Assembly: GCF_001278755.1 (NCBI RefSeq)
Contig: NZ_CP012601.1
Span: forward strand, 2,666,001 to 2,730,000
DNA: 64,000 bases
Direction: 5' to 3'
From: Bacillus sp. FJAT-22090
Lineage (GTDB): Bacteria; Bacillota; Bacilli; Bacillales_A; Planococcaceae
Shown: positions 1 through 9,020 of the stretch, piece by piece
How positions within the stretch are numbered: the stretch's first letter is position 1
Layout of the letters: each line of letters begins with the position of its first letter
Notes under the pieces: generated by a model
What the model was told of the DNA's origin: nothing
The model's database searches: none
Seen by the model: the letters and a program-made list of their open reading frames with translations, nothing else
Translations under genes and position numbers: made by a program

Positions 1-224
1 TCCTACCAGAAGCGGAATATGTAGAACCCTTTACACATATAGAAGATGAGTTTATTTATATTCTTTCTGGATCTATTAATCTTTATTATGATGGCGAATT
101 ACATTATTTAGAACAAGGAGATAGTGCTTATTTTGAAGGAAATGTGCCTCATATCTTTCTTTCAGCAGATAAAAATAGCGAGGCGAAAGTATTAACATTA
201 TTCATTCAAACGAATCCACTATAA
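1..224 (+). CDS. Cupin-domain protein, C-terminal part (cut by left window edge)
   Basis: Only the last 73 codons are present; frame 3 is open from base 3 to the TAA at 222-224. The residues look like one cupin barrel: a FTHIEDEFIYILSG stretch (first cupin motif with its His and Glu) followed by GDSAYFEGNVPH (second motif with the late His). Such a C-terminal cupin is the usual effector half of XRE-cupin transcription regulators, and a regulator would suit its place just upstream of a catabolic operon, but the DNA-binding part lies outside the window. It could equally be a stand-alone cupin enzyme. Confidence 0.7.
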   Translation, partial: LPEAEYVEPFTHIEDEFIYILSGSINLYYDGELHYLEQGDSAYFEGNVPHIFLSADKNSEAKVLTLFIQTNPL

Positions 225-347
225 TAATCTTTTTCCCTGGAAAACACTCGTATCTTTCTTTTCGTTCCCCTGTATTCGCAAGATCCTCATTAATAATTAT
301 TTTTTGTTATCTCATAAATATTTTCAGAATAAAATTTAAATTTAGTA

Positions 348-376
348 TTTACAATTAATAATTATTAATGTACTTT
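348..376 (+). promoter_or_regulatory. Predicted sigma-A promoter of the HMG-CoA reductase operon
   Basis: TTTACA at 348-353 and TACTTT at 371-376 are separated by exactly 17 bases. Transcription would start near 383, inside the palindrome at 375-417. The spacer holds a second, AT-only palindrome (ATTAATAATTATTAAT, 355-370 region). Confidence 0.55.
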
Positions 377-417
377 TGTGTAATAGGATTCAACTAAGTT
401 GAATCCTATTACACAAA
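375..417. promoter_or_regulatory. Perfect 43-bp palindrome (20-bp arms, 3-base centre), probable operator
   Basis: The arm TTTGTGTAATAGGATTCAAC at 375-394 is matched base for base by its reverse complement at 398-417 around a TAA centre. It overlaps the predicted -10 end and start site and finishes 17 bases before the HMG-CoA reductase ATG. There is no T-run after it, so a terminator is unlikely. A dimeric repressor or activator site, possibly for the cupin-type protein upstream, is the simplest reading; an mRNA hairpin affecting translation is the alternative. Confidence 0.65.
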
Positions 418-434
418 TACAAGGGGTGTATGTA

Positions 435-1715
435 ATGACAAATTCAAGAGTTCCAGGTTTTTATCGTCTATCAACTAAAGAAAGATTTGATATTGTTACC
501 AAGGGACGAGATTTAACAGAAAATCAATTAAAATATCTTTCTGGAGACCACGCTTTATCTATGGATTTAGCAGATTCAATGATTGAAAATGTTATTGGAC
601 AAATAGGAATCCCTCTAGGGATTGCAACTAACTTTAAAATTAATGGAAAAGATATGTTTATTCCTATGGCAACGGAAGAACCTTCTGTTGTAGCTGCAGC
701 TAGCAATGCAGCAAAAGCTGCTTATGATCATGGAGGTTTTTTCACATCCATGAGCGGAACAATTATGCGTGGACAAATTCAAGTATTACATGTTGCGGAT
801 CCCTATGCTGCAAGAGCAAAGATTTTTGAGCATAAAGAGGAAATTTTAAATTATTGTAACGAAAAAGATCCTACCTTAGTCTCTTTTGGTGGAGGAGCTA
901 AAGATTTAGAAGTCCATATTGTTCCAACTACTTCTCAAATAATGTTAGTCATTCATCTAATTGTTGATACGAAAGATGCGATGGGCGCGAATGCGGTTAA
1001 CACTATGGCAGAGGCAGTTTCACCGACTATCGAAACAATTACAGGTGGTAAAGTGGTACTTAGAATAATTTCGAATTTGGCAGATCGCCGGTTAGTTCGT
1101 GCTAGAGCTGTATTCTCTACTGAGGCACTTGGTGGTAAGGAAATCGTCGAAAACATTGTAAGCGCTTTCGAATTTGCAGACTTTGACCCATATCGTGCAG
1201 CTACCCATAACAAAGGAATAATGAATGGTATATCAGCAGTGGTTTTAGCAACAGGAAATGATACTCGAGCAGTAGAAGCAGGCGCACATGCATATGCATC
1301 TATATCAGGTCACTATAAATCGCTAACTAAATGGGAAATAAATGCCGATGGCAATTTATCTGGATCAATTGAACTTCCTATGGCAGTTGGTATTGTAGGA
1401 GGAGCTACGAAAACACATCCGGTAGCACAGGCTGCCCTAAAAATTATGGATGTAAATTCAGCTGAAGAACTTGCAGGCAGCATAGCCGCTGCAGGTTTGG
1501 CACAAAATGCTGCTGCTTTACGTGCCTTATCTGCTGAAGGTATTCAAAGAGGTCATATGTCTCTACATGCTAGAAATTTAGCAGTAATGGCAGGTGCGGA
1601 TAAGTCCGATATTGATAGAATCGTAGCTCAAGCTATAAAAGAGAAAGACCTTAGATACGATCGTATTTTAGAGATAACAAAAGCAATTCAAAGAGGTGAG
1701 CAAGATGTCAAATAA
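435..1715 (+). CDS. mvaA: Class II (degradative-type) hydroxymethylglutaryl-CoA reductase
   Basis: A 426-residue protein of the class II HMG-CoA reductase family, interconverting mevalonate and HMG-CoA with NAD(P). Visible signatures are ENVIG near residue 51, ATEEPSVVAA near 79 (catalytic Glu), DAMGANAVNTMAE (cofactor-binding region), HNKGIMNG (catalytic Lys) and RGHMSLHARN near 374 (catalytic His). The ATG at 435 follows AAGGGG by 8 bases; an in-frame TTG at 399 lies inside the palindrome and is rejected. Class II enzymes serve biosynthesis in cocci and catabolism in Pseudomonas mevalonii. The adjoining HMG-CoA lyase and transporter genes favour catabolism here. Its end overlaps the next gene by 11 bases. 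Confidence 0.93.
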   Translation: MTNSRVPGFYRLSTKERFDIVTKGRDLTENQLKYLSGDHALSMDLADSMIENVIGQIGIPLGIATNFKINGKDMFIPMATEEPSVVAAASNAAKAAYDHGGFFTSMSGTIMRGQIQVLHVADPYAARAKIFEHKEEILNYCNEKDPTLVSFGGGAKDLEVHIVPTTSQIMLVIHLIVDTKDAMGANAVNTMAEAVSPTIETITGGKVVLRIISNLADRRLVRARAVFSTEALGGKEIVENIVSAFEFADFDPYRAATHNKGIMNGISAVVLATGNDTRAVEAGAHAYASISGHYKSLTKWEINADGNLSGSIELPMAVGIVGGATKTHPVAQAALKIMDVNSAEELAGSIAAAGLAQNAAALRALSAEGIQRGHMSLHARNLAVMAGADKSDIDRIVAQAIKEKDLRYDRILEITKAIQRGEQDVK

Positions 1716-2157
1716 ACACGAAACATCCACAACTGATTTGAACGAAAATAATAATACTAAAACCTATTTAGAGATTCTTGGGGATACTATTTTACCTAAC
1801 CAATTACTTCTAGCAATTTTGTTAAGTGTAGGTGTTAGTTTAGGAGGATACAATATTGGTCTTTGGTTGCTCCCCTCTATCGCTAGTGAGAATATGGTAG
1901 CTTCCTATTCCCTTCTTATTGGGATTTCTGGAAGTGTCATATCACTTGTTATATGCTCAATTATTTTTAAACCAAAAAGATTATTAATCGAAGAGGAAAC
2001 CTCATCAGAAAGTATGAAACAAGTTTTTGAGGATCTACAATTAGATCCAATAGAAGAATTGAAACTCATCGAAAATGATCCTGTTACTAAAAAAGAATTA
2101 GAAGAATTAGGAGTTTTGAATAGCTTTCGAGCACTTGGAGGTGAGCAGAAAAAATGA
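1705..2157 (+). CDS. Small two-helix membrane protein of the mevalonate operon (possible TctB-like subunit)
   Basis: 150 residues; not recognised by sequence. It has a polar N-terminal 25 residues, two hydrophobic segments (about residues 30-55 and 67-90) and a charged, Glu-rich cytoplasmic-looking tail. GAGGTGAG precedes the ATG at 1705 by 4-5 bases. It overlaps the reductase gene upstream and shares ATGA with the large permease gene downstream, so all are translated together. By position it is the small membrane partner of the permease, as TctB is for TctA, but TctB normally has four helices, so this would be a reduced or unrelated subunit. Confidence 0.75.
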   Translation: MSNKHETSTTDLNENNNTKTYLEILGDTILPNQLLLAILLSVGVSLGGYNIGLWLLPSIASENMVASYSLLIGISGSVISLVICSIIFKPKRLLIEEETSSESMKQVFEDLQLDPIEELKLIENDPVTKKELEELGVLNSFRALGGEQKK

Positions 2158-3509
2158 GTTTACTAGTTACGGCAATTTTATTTGCATTAATTGGTGCAAT
2201 CGTATTCTCTTTAATCGGATTAATATCGGGTACGGATGAGACAGCTATTATGGTACCACTTACTTTATTAGTAATCCTTTTAGGTGCACCTCCAGCTGCT
2301 GTATTTTCATTTTTCATGGCTGCAGTTCTAGCAAAACACCTTACACATGCAGTTCCAACTGCATTAATGGGTATTCCTGGAGACACTACTGCGGTACCAT
2401 TAATCGACCATGCAACTACTTTAAGAAGAATGGGTATGCCACATATTGCTCTTAGAAAGATGATTTCTGGTGGAATTATTGGTGCATTTATCGCACTACC
2501 AACAGCTGTACTTTTAGGACAATTTTTAGGACAATTCGCTGACTTTTTCAAGTCATCCACAGGAATCATTTTTACACTGGCGGCAATTTTAATCGCCTTT
2601 TTCTCAAAAGGTAAATGGGTAAGTGTTTTGATGATTATTCCATTCGCTTTCTTTATTAAAAGCTTAGACTTGATGAGTTTTAGTATATTGGACAAGCATT
2701 TATCTATCAGTTTCTTCTTAGGAATAGCAATAGGACCTATTTTTTGTGATCTTCTCTTTGCTACTTCCTCAAGTGCTAAAAAAACAATAGAAAGAGATAA
2801 TCCCAAAGAATATCATTTGGCTCCTGAAACAAAGTCATGGAAAGGTTACTTCCCTAATCCACTTAAAATTTTAACGGGAAGACAACAGATATTTACTTCC
2901 ATCACTACTTTTATTTCATCTCTTACTTTCGTTTTTAGCCCAGTAGGAATGACCTCTCTAATGGGTGAAATTGTCGGTTCGCGTACAAAAGGTACGTATA
3001 AAAAATCTACTACAAGTTTGGCAGTAATGAATGGTGTAACAGAGTCTACATACATTGCTGAAGTAATTATTCCATTAATTGCTTTTGGAATTCCTTTAAG
3101 TCCAGTTGCATTAGGACCTGGATCGCCATTATTTAATGCTCCACCAGTTTTCTCAGTAGATCCTATAAATAATCTACACACCTATTTAACATCTTGGGAG
3201 TTTTTCCTTTACGGTGCAATCGGTCTTATTGTAGCCTCTTTGATCGCTTACCCTTTCTCTATGAACTATGCAAGAAAGGCTTCCGTTCTAGTTATGAAAT
3301 TTGTAAGTCAAGAAGCAATTGTTGCTATGTTCATAGGTCTTGCTTGTCTACTTGCATTCCATGAAGCGCAACTTGTTGGTATTGTACTTACATTCACAGT
3401 AGCAGCGGTAGGCGGTCTCTTAAATCGAATTCTTGGAATTGGTGCTGGTGTACAATTTATGATTTTCTACGCATCGACTTGGATTATGATGACTCTATTT
3501 GGAATGTAA
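2154..3509 (+). CDS. TctA-like large permease subunit, candidate mevalonate importer
   Basis: 451 residues with about ten hydrophobic segments. Two inverted-like halves carry motifs reminiscent of the tripartite tricarboxylate transporter TctA family: GLISGTDETAIMVPLTLL with PTALMGIPGDTTAVPLIDH in the first half, and GVTESTYIAEVIIPLIAFGIPLSP in the second. The RBS GGAGGTGAG lies at 2138-2146. It is divergent from textbook TctA, and no periplasmic-type binding protein (TctC) gene is near. Lying between HMG-CoA reductase and HMG-CoA lyase, it most likely moves mevalonate or a related branched acid; this substrate is inference. Confidence 0.75.
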   Translation: MSLLVTAILFALIGAIVFSLIGLISGTDETAIMVPLTLLVILLGAPPAAVFSFFMAAVLAKHLTHAVPTALMGIPGDTTAVPLIDHATTLRRMGMPHIALRKMISGGIIGAFIALPTAVLLGQFLGQFADFFKSSTGIIFTLAAILIAFFSKGKWVSVLMIIPFAFFIKSLDLMSFSILDKHLSISFFLGIAIGPIFCDLLFATSSSAKKTIERDNPKEYHLAPETKSWKGYFPNPLKILTGRQQIFTSITTFISSLTFVFSPVGMTSLMGEIVGSRTKGTYKKSTTSLAVMNGVTESTYIAEVIIPLIAFGIPLSPVALGPGSPLFNAPPVFSVDPINNLHTYLTSWEFFLYGAIGLIVASLIAYPFSMNYARKASVLVMKFVSQEAIVAMFIGLACLLAFHEAQLVGIVLTFTVAAVGGLLNRILGIGAGVQFMIFYASTWIMMTLFGM

Positions 3510-3526
3510 GAGAAAGGGGTTTCTAT

Positions 3527-4441
3527 ATGATAGAACAAGGATATCCTAAAAAAGTACACATTAGAGAAGTAGGACCAAGAGATGGCCTGCAAAATGAAAG
3601 TAGCTTTATTCAAACAAAAGATAAAATTGAATGGATAAACCTTTTATCTGATACCGGACTTAAATATATAGAAGTTACTTCTTTTGTAAATCCTTCGTGG
3701 ATTCCTTCTCTATCAGATGCAGAGTCTGTAGCAAAACAAATCAGCAAATCTCCAGAAATGACTTATGCTGCCCTTGTACCGAATATGAAGGGTCTAAATA
3801 GAGCAATAGAGAACGGAATCGATGAAATCTCTGTTTTTATTTCCGCAAGTGAAACACATAACAAAAAAAATATTAATAAAACTATCTCGGAAACTGAAAT
3901 TGTATTATCAGAAGTTGTAAAAGAAAGCTTGTCAAATCAGAAGACCGTTAGAGGATATATTTCAACTGTTTTCGGATGTCCCTATGAAGGGAAAGTAGAA
4001 ATCGATCAAATAACAAGATTGGCAGATTCCCTCTTTGATATGGGTATTAATGAATTATCGTTAGGCGACACGATTGGTATTGCCACCCCTCTTCAAGTTA
4101 AATATGTATTAGAAACGTTTCTAAAACGCTACCCAAGTGATAGCATTGCTATGCACTTTCACAATACTCGCGGCACTGCTTTGGCAAATGTGTTGGCGTC
4201 TCTAGAAATGGGTATTTCTAAATTTGATAGCTCACTTGGAGGTTTAGGTGGTTGTCCATATGCTCCAGGAGCTTCTGGTAACTTAGCGACGGACGACCTA
4301 AATTACATGCTTACAAATATGGGTATCCAAACAAATATAGATTCAGACAAACTTAATACAGCAGCACTCTTTATACAAAATAAGCTACAAAAGCCACTAG
4401 AAAGCCATACGATGAAATATAGTTCATCCCAACAAACATAG
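3527..4441 (+). CDS. mvaB: Hydroxymethylglutaryl-CoA lyase
   Basis: 304 residues of the HMGL/DRE-TIM metallolyase fold, cleaving HMG-CoA to acetoacetate and acetyl-CoA. REVGPRDGLQNE near the N-terminus is the metal-binding start of the barrel, MHFHNTRG supplies the metal-binding histidines, and SLGGLGGCPYAPGASGN near residue 242 is the family signature with the catalytic Cys. The ATG at 3527 follows AGAAAGGGG by 7 bases; the longer frame from 3479 would overlap the permease without an RBS. Last gene of the operon, followed by a terminator. In leucine degradation this enzyme follows methylglutaconyl-CoA hydratase, but none of those genes is here. Confidence 0.93.
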   Translation: MIEQGYPKKVHIREVGPRDGLQNESSFIQTKDKIEWINLLSDTGLKYIEVTSFVNPSWIPSLSDAESVAKQISKSPEMTYAALVPNMKGLNRAIENGIDEISVFISASETHNKKNINKTISETEIVLSEVVKESLSNQKTVRGYISTVFGCPYEGKVEIDQITRLADSLFDMGINELSLGDTIGIATPLQVKYVLETFLKRYPSDSIAMHFHNTRGTALANVLASLEMGISKFDSSLGGLGGCPYAPGASGNLATDDLNYMLTNMGIQTNIDSDKLNTAALFIQNKLQKPLESHTMKYSSSQQT

Positions 4442-4448
4442 CAAAGAT

Positions 4449-4485
4449 AAACTACTCAGTCATTCTATCCTGGCTGGGTAGTTTT
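4449..4485 (+). terminator. Rho-independent terminator of the HMG-CoA operon
   Basis: AAACTACTCAG pairs with CTGGGTAGTTT (one G-T pair, one mismatch) 8 bases after the lyase stop, followed by TTTTC. Confidence 0.7.
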
Positions 4486-4636
4486 CATTATCCCTCATTA
4501 AGCTTTATCATTATTTCCCTACTTGTATAAAACTTTCTAATCACTCCACTATAATCTATTTTTCATAGAAGTTATTAGTCTCTTAGCTACTTCTCACCTG
4601 TTTTTATTTTAATTTTAAAAATTTTACAATATCTTA

Positions 4637-4665
4637 TTAAAACGGTAATTTTCTTTTGCTATAAT
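4637..4665 (+). promoter_or_regulatory. Extended -10 promoter of the secreted nuclease gene
   Basis: TGCTATAAT (4657-4665) is an extended -10 element with a perfect TATAAT hexamer; the matching -35 (TTAAAA, 4637-4642) is poor, as is usual for extended -10 promoters. It is 42 bases before the start codon. Confidence 0.5.
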
Positions 4666-4706
4666 CGATGGGCAATACCAAACAAATTATGAGGAGTGGA
4701 TTGTAG

Positions 4707-7700
4707 ATGTCAAAGGAAAGCTTTTGGAATAATGCTTTCAGTAAGGTAGCCCTATCTCTCTTATTAGTTCTATCATTATTTTTACCATTCATCACTGTTC
4801 CAAATGTACAAGCAGCTGAGCCTATTACTGTAACAGAGGCTATTGCGAACAACACTGGAACGGCAACGGTAAAAGGATTCCTCGTTGGTACCGCAAGTTC
4901 AGGTACTTCTTACGATCAAGAACCACCGTTTACAGTAGCGACCAACGTGGGTCTAGCTGACTCTCCTAATGAAACAGATCCGTCAAAAATTTTACCAGTT
5001 CAGTTACCAACCGGATCGGTACGAGCTGGTTTAAATTTAGTTGATAATCCTAACCTATTTAAAGGTGAAGTAACAATCACTGGCACTCTTTCAGCCTATT
5101 TCTCTGTACCAGGCTTAAGAAGTGCAACCGCATATACTATTATTTCCGAAGGTGAAACTCCCCCTCCCTCACCTGAAGCGGAAGTTATGGAAAATATCGC
5201 TGCTGCTCGTGCAGTAACGGACCCGAACAAATTAATTAAGGTAACCGGAACTGTCACAACAGGCACTGGTTTCTGGGGTGGAAAAGCGTTTTACATCCAA
5301 GATGAAACAGCAGGAATTTATGCTTTTACTTCTACATCAGATGTAAATCCTGGAGATATAGTAGAATTGGAAGGAAAAGTTAGCCCTTATAGCGGTGAGC
5401 TTCAGATTCAAACGACCAAAATTACTAAAATTTCTTCTGGAAATGAACTTCCACCAACGCAAGATATTACACCAGCTGGAGTAAACGAAGAAACTCAAGG
5501 CGAAAGAATTCAATTAAACAATGTAACTATTACTAATCTAGTAAAGTCAAACGACTTTGGAACATTTGAATTTACAGCAACACATGAAAATGGAGAATCT
5601 GTCGTTATTCGTAACGACAATCGAAACGGATTAGATTATGATACATTTTTGAAGCAATATAAAGTTGGTGATTTAGTTCATGTATCTGGAATTGCCTCTA
5701 AATTCAATACAACCTTTCAAGTGAAGACACTTGGTTCAGAAAGCTTTGATCTAGTAAACAAACCGGCTGTGTACACGGATATTTTACCTGGAACGGTAGC
5801 AGAAGGCACAGCTATTCAACTAATCTCACCAATTGAAGGTGCGTCAATATATTACACATTGGATGGTTCTACACCAACTTCAAATAGCACAGAATACACA
5901 GCACCAATTACATTAACAAAAGATACGACTATTAAAGCAATTGCAGTAAGCGATACTACTTCTGAAGTATTCTCATTTACTTATAACGTATTAAAATCAG
6001 ACAATCTTGTAATCCGTGACATCCAAGGACAAGGTCATTTCTCCGATTACGAAGGGGCGACTGTACAAAATATCACTGGAGTTGTAACGCATCTATATAA
6101 CTCAGCAAATTTTGTAATTCAGGATACAAATCCAGATAATAATAACTCAACTTCTGAGGCAATCATCGTAAATAAGGCTTCCAATGGACTTAAAGTTGGT
6201 GACCTTGTCACTGTTGCCGGAACGGTAGAAGAATGGTACTACGAAGGCTATTCAGATATGAAAGCGAACGACTTACCAATAACACGTATTCGTGCAACTA
6301 CTACTACAAAATCCGGAACAGCTGAATTACCTTCTCCTTTAGTAATCGGACAAGATATTATTCCGCCAACAGAAAACATTGATAACGATGGGTTAACCAC
6401 GTTTGATCCACAAGAAGATGGAATCGACTTTTGGGAATCTGTTGAATTAATGCGTCTTGCAGTACCAAATGCAAAAGTAGTTGGACCTCAAGAATACGGT
6501 GAAGTTGTCGTAGTGGCAGGCAATTCTGCAAATACAACTTTTAATGTATTAGGTGGAATTAATATTTCTGCAAATGACTATAACCCTGAAAGAATTGCAG
6601 TAGATATTGATAACGAAAAGTACGATGCAAAATCAGGCGACTACTATATTGGTAATATTGTTGGAGTAATGGGCTTTGGTTTCGGTAACTTTAAATTATG
6701 GTCTGAAGAAGCATCTCTTCCACCAATTACTCGCGTCGAAAAGCCAGTTGTAGTAACAGATATCAAACCTTCAGAAGATAAGCTGACTGTAGCTTCTTAT
6801 AATGTGGAGAACTTCTCAACGAATATAGAAAATACTCCAGATGATAAGGTTGCAAAAATCGCCAAATCATTTGTAGAGAACATGAAATCTCCTGACATTA
6901 TTACATTAGTAGAAGTGCAAGATAATGACGGACCAACAGCATCAGGAAACACGGATGCATCCGCTAGTTATGAAAGATTAATCGCAGCTATTACGGCAGC
7001 AGGTGGCCCTGCATATAAATGGACTGATATTGCTCCTGAATATAATAAGGATGGTGGACAACCTGGAGGGAATATCCGAGTTGGTTACTTATACAATCCT
7101 GAACGGGTAACACTTGCAGATGGAACAAAAGGTGGTTCTACTGAAAAAGTAGCATGGGATGAAAATGGAAACTTAACATTAAATCCAGGTCGTGTTCTTG
7201 ACTTACCACAAGAAAACACACGTAAACCGCTAGCAGCTCAATTTGATTTCCAAGGAGAAAAAGTGGTTGTTATTGGAGCACACTTAAATTCTAAAGGTGG
7301 AGACCAACCGTTATTCGGTAAAAACCAGCCGCCATTATTAGGCTCTGAAGCAGAACGTATTGAACTTGCAACGATGATAAATAACTTTATTAAAGCGGGC
7401 CAAGCAAAAGATCCTGACCTAAAAGTAATTGTTGCTGGTGATATGAATGATTTCGAATTCACACCAACACTCGCAGCTCTTAAAGGCGGAATCTTAACGA
7501 ATATGGTTGAAAAAGTACCAGCTGGTGAACGTTTCTCTTATTACTACCAAGGAAACAACCAAGTATTAGACCATATTTTAGTAACAAACAACCTGGCTAA
7601 TAAAACAGCTGTAGACATGATTCATATCAATGCTAACTATATGGACATTCACGGCCGTGCATCTGACCACGACCCTGTTCTTGTTCAAGTTGAATTCAAC

Positions 7701-8438
7701 CAACCAGACACTTATACACTTTCAGCTAATCAAACAGCTTTTGAATTAGAAAAAGGTCAAACTAGTAAAGTGATTTTAACGGAAACAACTACAAAACAGG
7801 ATGGCTCTAAGTCTACGAAAGACGTAACGGCGGAAGCTACATATGGTGGCTTCGATCCAAAAGTGATTTCAGTTGATAAAGGCATAATCACTGCAAAATC
7901 AGCAGGAAAAACAGTTATCACAGCAACTTATGGTAGCAACAAAGTTTCAATCGAAGTTACGGTTGAAGCTCCTAAAAATGGAGAAGCGATTATTACTCCA
8001 GATGAAGTAGATACTTCAAAAGCTAAAATTACTGTCGACGGCTCAGTACTACATGACGCAGGAAATGTTTATATTCGTTTCACTGAAGGTGCAGTAAGCA
8101 AAATTGATGCTGCCAATAAAGACGTAGTGATTAATCTAGTTACTGGGTCATTCACAATCACTGTTCAAAACTTTGATACCCTTGCAGATAGTGGTGAATT
8201 TACATTACACCTAAACTATCATGTACCACCTGGATTATTAAAAGAGAAGAATAAACATAAAATTAAAGACGATCTAAAACTTAAAAATATTTCTTTCCTA
8301 GATGTTAACGACAAACAAATAACAAATGGTTTTAAAGATTATTTTGTAATTGTTAGTGGAGACGGCAAAAAACAAACAGTTGAAGGCGCCTACTACGATA
8401 GCAAGTCTAAAAAATGGAAATTCAAGAAATTGAAATAA
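4707..8438 (+). CDS. Large secreted multidomain nuclease (endonuclease/exonuclease/phosphatase domain)
   Basis: 1243 residues with a signal peptide (basic start, hydrophobic core LLLVLSLFLPFI, AQA cleavage site near residue 36). Modules in order: an OB-like DUF6359-type segment (about 40-150), a YhcR-type OB domain (about 155-350), a chitobiase C-terminal-like segment with YYTLDGSTPTS (about 355-430), another OB segment (about 435-680), and the EEP nuclease domain (about 695-995) with ASYNVENFS, LVEVQDNDG, VAGDMNDFE and the terminal ASDHDPV motif. A Big2-like Ig domain (about 1000-1090) and a lysine-rich tail follow. No LPXTG anchor, so it is probably released. The architecture resembles ExeM/YhcR extracellular nucleases that scavenge or clear DNA. 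RBS GAGGAG is at 4691. Confidence 0.88.
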   Translation: MSKESFWNNAFSKVALSLLLVLSLFLPFITVPNVQAAEPITVTEAIANNTGTATVKGFLVGTASSGTSYDQEPPFTVATNVGLADSPNETDPSKILPVQLPTGSVRAGLNLVDNPNLFKGEVTITGTLSAYFSVPGLRSATAYTIISEGETPPPSPEAEVMENIAAARAVTDPNKLIKVTGTVTTGTGFWGGKAFYIQDETAGIYAFTSTSDVNPGDIVELEGKVSPYSGELQIQTTKITKISSGNELPPTQDITPAGVNEETQGERIQLNNVTITNLVKSNDFGTFEFTATHENGESVVIRNDNRNGLDYDTFLKQYKVGDLVHVSGIASKFNTTFQVKTLGSESFDLVNKPAVYTDILPGTVAEGTAIQLISPIEGASIYYTLDGSTPTSNSTEYTAPITLTKDTTIKAIAVSDTTSEVFSFTYNVLKSDNLVIRDIQGQGHFSDYEGATVQNITGVVTHLYNSANFVIQDTNPDNNNSTSEAIIVNKASNGLKVGDLVTVAGTVEEWYYEGYSDMKANDLPITRIRATTTTKSGTAELPSPLVIGQDIIPPTENIDNDGLTTFDPQEDGIDFWESVELMRLAVPNAKVVGPQEYGEVVVVAGNSANTTFNVLGGINISANDYNPERIAVDIDNEKYDAKSGDYYIGNIVGVMGFGFGNFKLWSEEASLPPITRVEKPVVVTDIKPSEDKLTVASYNVENFSTNIENTPDDKVAKIAKSFVENMKSPDIITLVEVQDNDGPTASGNTDASASYERLIAAITAAGGPAYKWTDIAPEYNKDGGQPGGNIRVGYLYNPERVTLADGTKGGSTEKVAWDENGNLTLNPGRVLDLPQENTRKPLAAQFDFQGEKVVVIGAHLNSKGGDQPLFGKNQPPLLGSEAERIELATMINNFIKAGQAKDPDLKVIVAGDMNDFEFTPTLAALKGGILTNMVEKVPAGERFSYYYQGNNQVLDHILVTNNLANKTAVDMIHINANYMDIHGRASDHDPVLVQVEFNQPDTYTLSANQTAFELEKGQTSKVILTETTTKQDGSKSTKDVTAEATYGGFDPKVISVDKGIITAKSAGKTVITATYGSNKVSIEVTVEAPKNGEAIITPDEVDTSKAKITVDGSVLHDAGNVYIRFTEGAVSKIDAANKDVVINLVTGSFTITVQNFDTLADSGEFTLHLNYHVPPGLLKEKNKHKIKDDLKLKNISFLDVNDKQITNGFKDYFVIVSGDGKKQTVEGAYYDSKSKKWKFKKLK

Positions 8439-8442
8439 TTAC

Positions 8443-8479
8443 AAAAGATCTAGCCAGAAATAATCTGGCTAGATCTTTT
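8443..8479. terminator. Strong terminator after the nuclease gene
   Basis: A perfect 16-bp stem (AAAAGATCTAGCCAGA at 8443-8458 with its complement at 8464-8479) around AATAA. A-rich and T-rich flanks could make it act in both directions. Confidence 0.85.
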
Positions 8480-8622
8480 AATTTCGTTTCGTTTAATTGG
8501 CATACTGTATACAAAATACTTCTTTATCATATTTCTCCATACTGTTGCATATTTCTTTTGATATTTACTATCGTCTTCTGTCGCAATTAAGTAAAGGGAT
8601 AGTTGTTTTATTTCAGCTTTCT
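8480..8622 (-). other. Possible coding remnant after yunG-like gene
   Basis: No start codon is found, but the minus strand is open through this stretch in a frame shifted from the gene at 8623 and reads as plausible helical protein (KAEIKQLSLYLIATEDD, then KYATVWRNMIKKYF). It may be the tail of a second, decayed gene. No family is recognised. Confidence 0.25.
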
Positions 8623-8976
8623 TTATTTCATCATATAATTTAAAACACTTTGCTTTAAATAATCGTATTGTTTTTGATTTGTATCTGAATAAGCCTCTTC
8701 TCTATTTGAAGGAATATCCATATATTCTATATCACCTTTAAATTGAGAAGCAGTTAAATCATAACGTTTACCATTAATTTCATTATAAAAATGCCAGCCT
8801 TCAGATAAATTTGTTTTTCGTATGCTTCCACCCAATATGTCATTTACTACTAATGCTGTTACTCCGCATTGACCTCTTGCAGGATTATCTATACTCCATT
8901 TTGAACTTGAAATAACTGACCAGGAGCACGCTAAAGCATCTAGTATTATTTCTATTTGTGTTATATTCTTACTCAA
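8623..8976 (-). CDS. YunG-like protein
   Basis: 117 residues resembling the YunG family of unknown function in Bacillus, through the block ARGQCGVTALVVNDILGG followed by GWHFYNEINGKRYDLTASQF. The conserved Cys and His could form a papain-like active site, but this is speculation. Start is TTG, preceded by AAAAGGTGTGA at good spacing. It is the last gene in the minus direction after the leftmost attC-like repeat, so it may be the terminal cassette or flanking chromosome. Confidence 0.7.
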   Translation of the reverse strand: MSKNITQIEIILDALACSWSVISSSKWSIDNPARGQCGVTALVVNDILGGSIRKTNLSEGWHFYNEINGKRYDLTASQFKGDIEYMDIPSNREEAYSDTNQKQYDYLKQSVLNYMMK

Positions 8977-9020
8977 TCAAATCACACCTTTTCAAAAACA
9001 TAAAAGTTCCTAGTTCATAA

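Noticed and set aside
399-434. TTG at 399 as HMG-CoA reductase start
   Set aside because: It lies inside the palindrome with no RBS; ATG at 435 has AAGGGG at ideal spacing.
2087-2806. 239-residue minus-strand frame opposite the permease
   Set aside because: A shadow of the plus-strand gene with Ile/Lys-rich non-protein composition.
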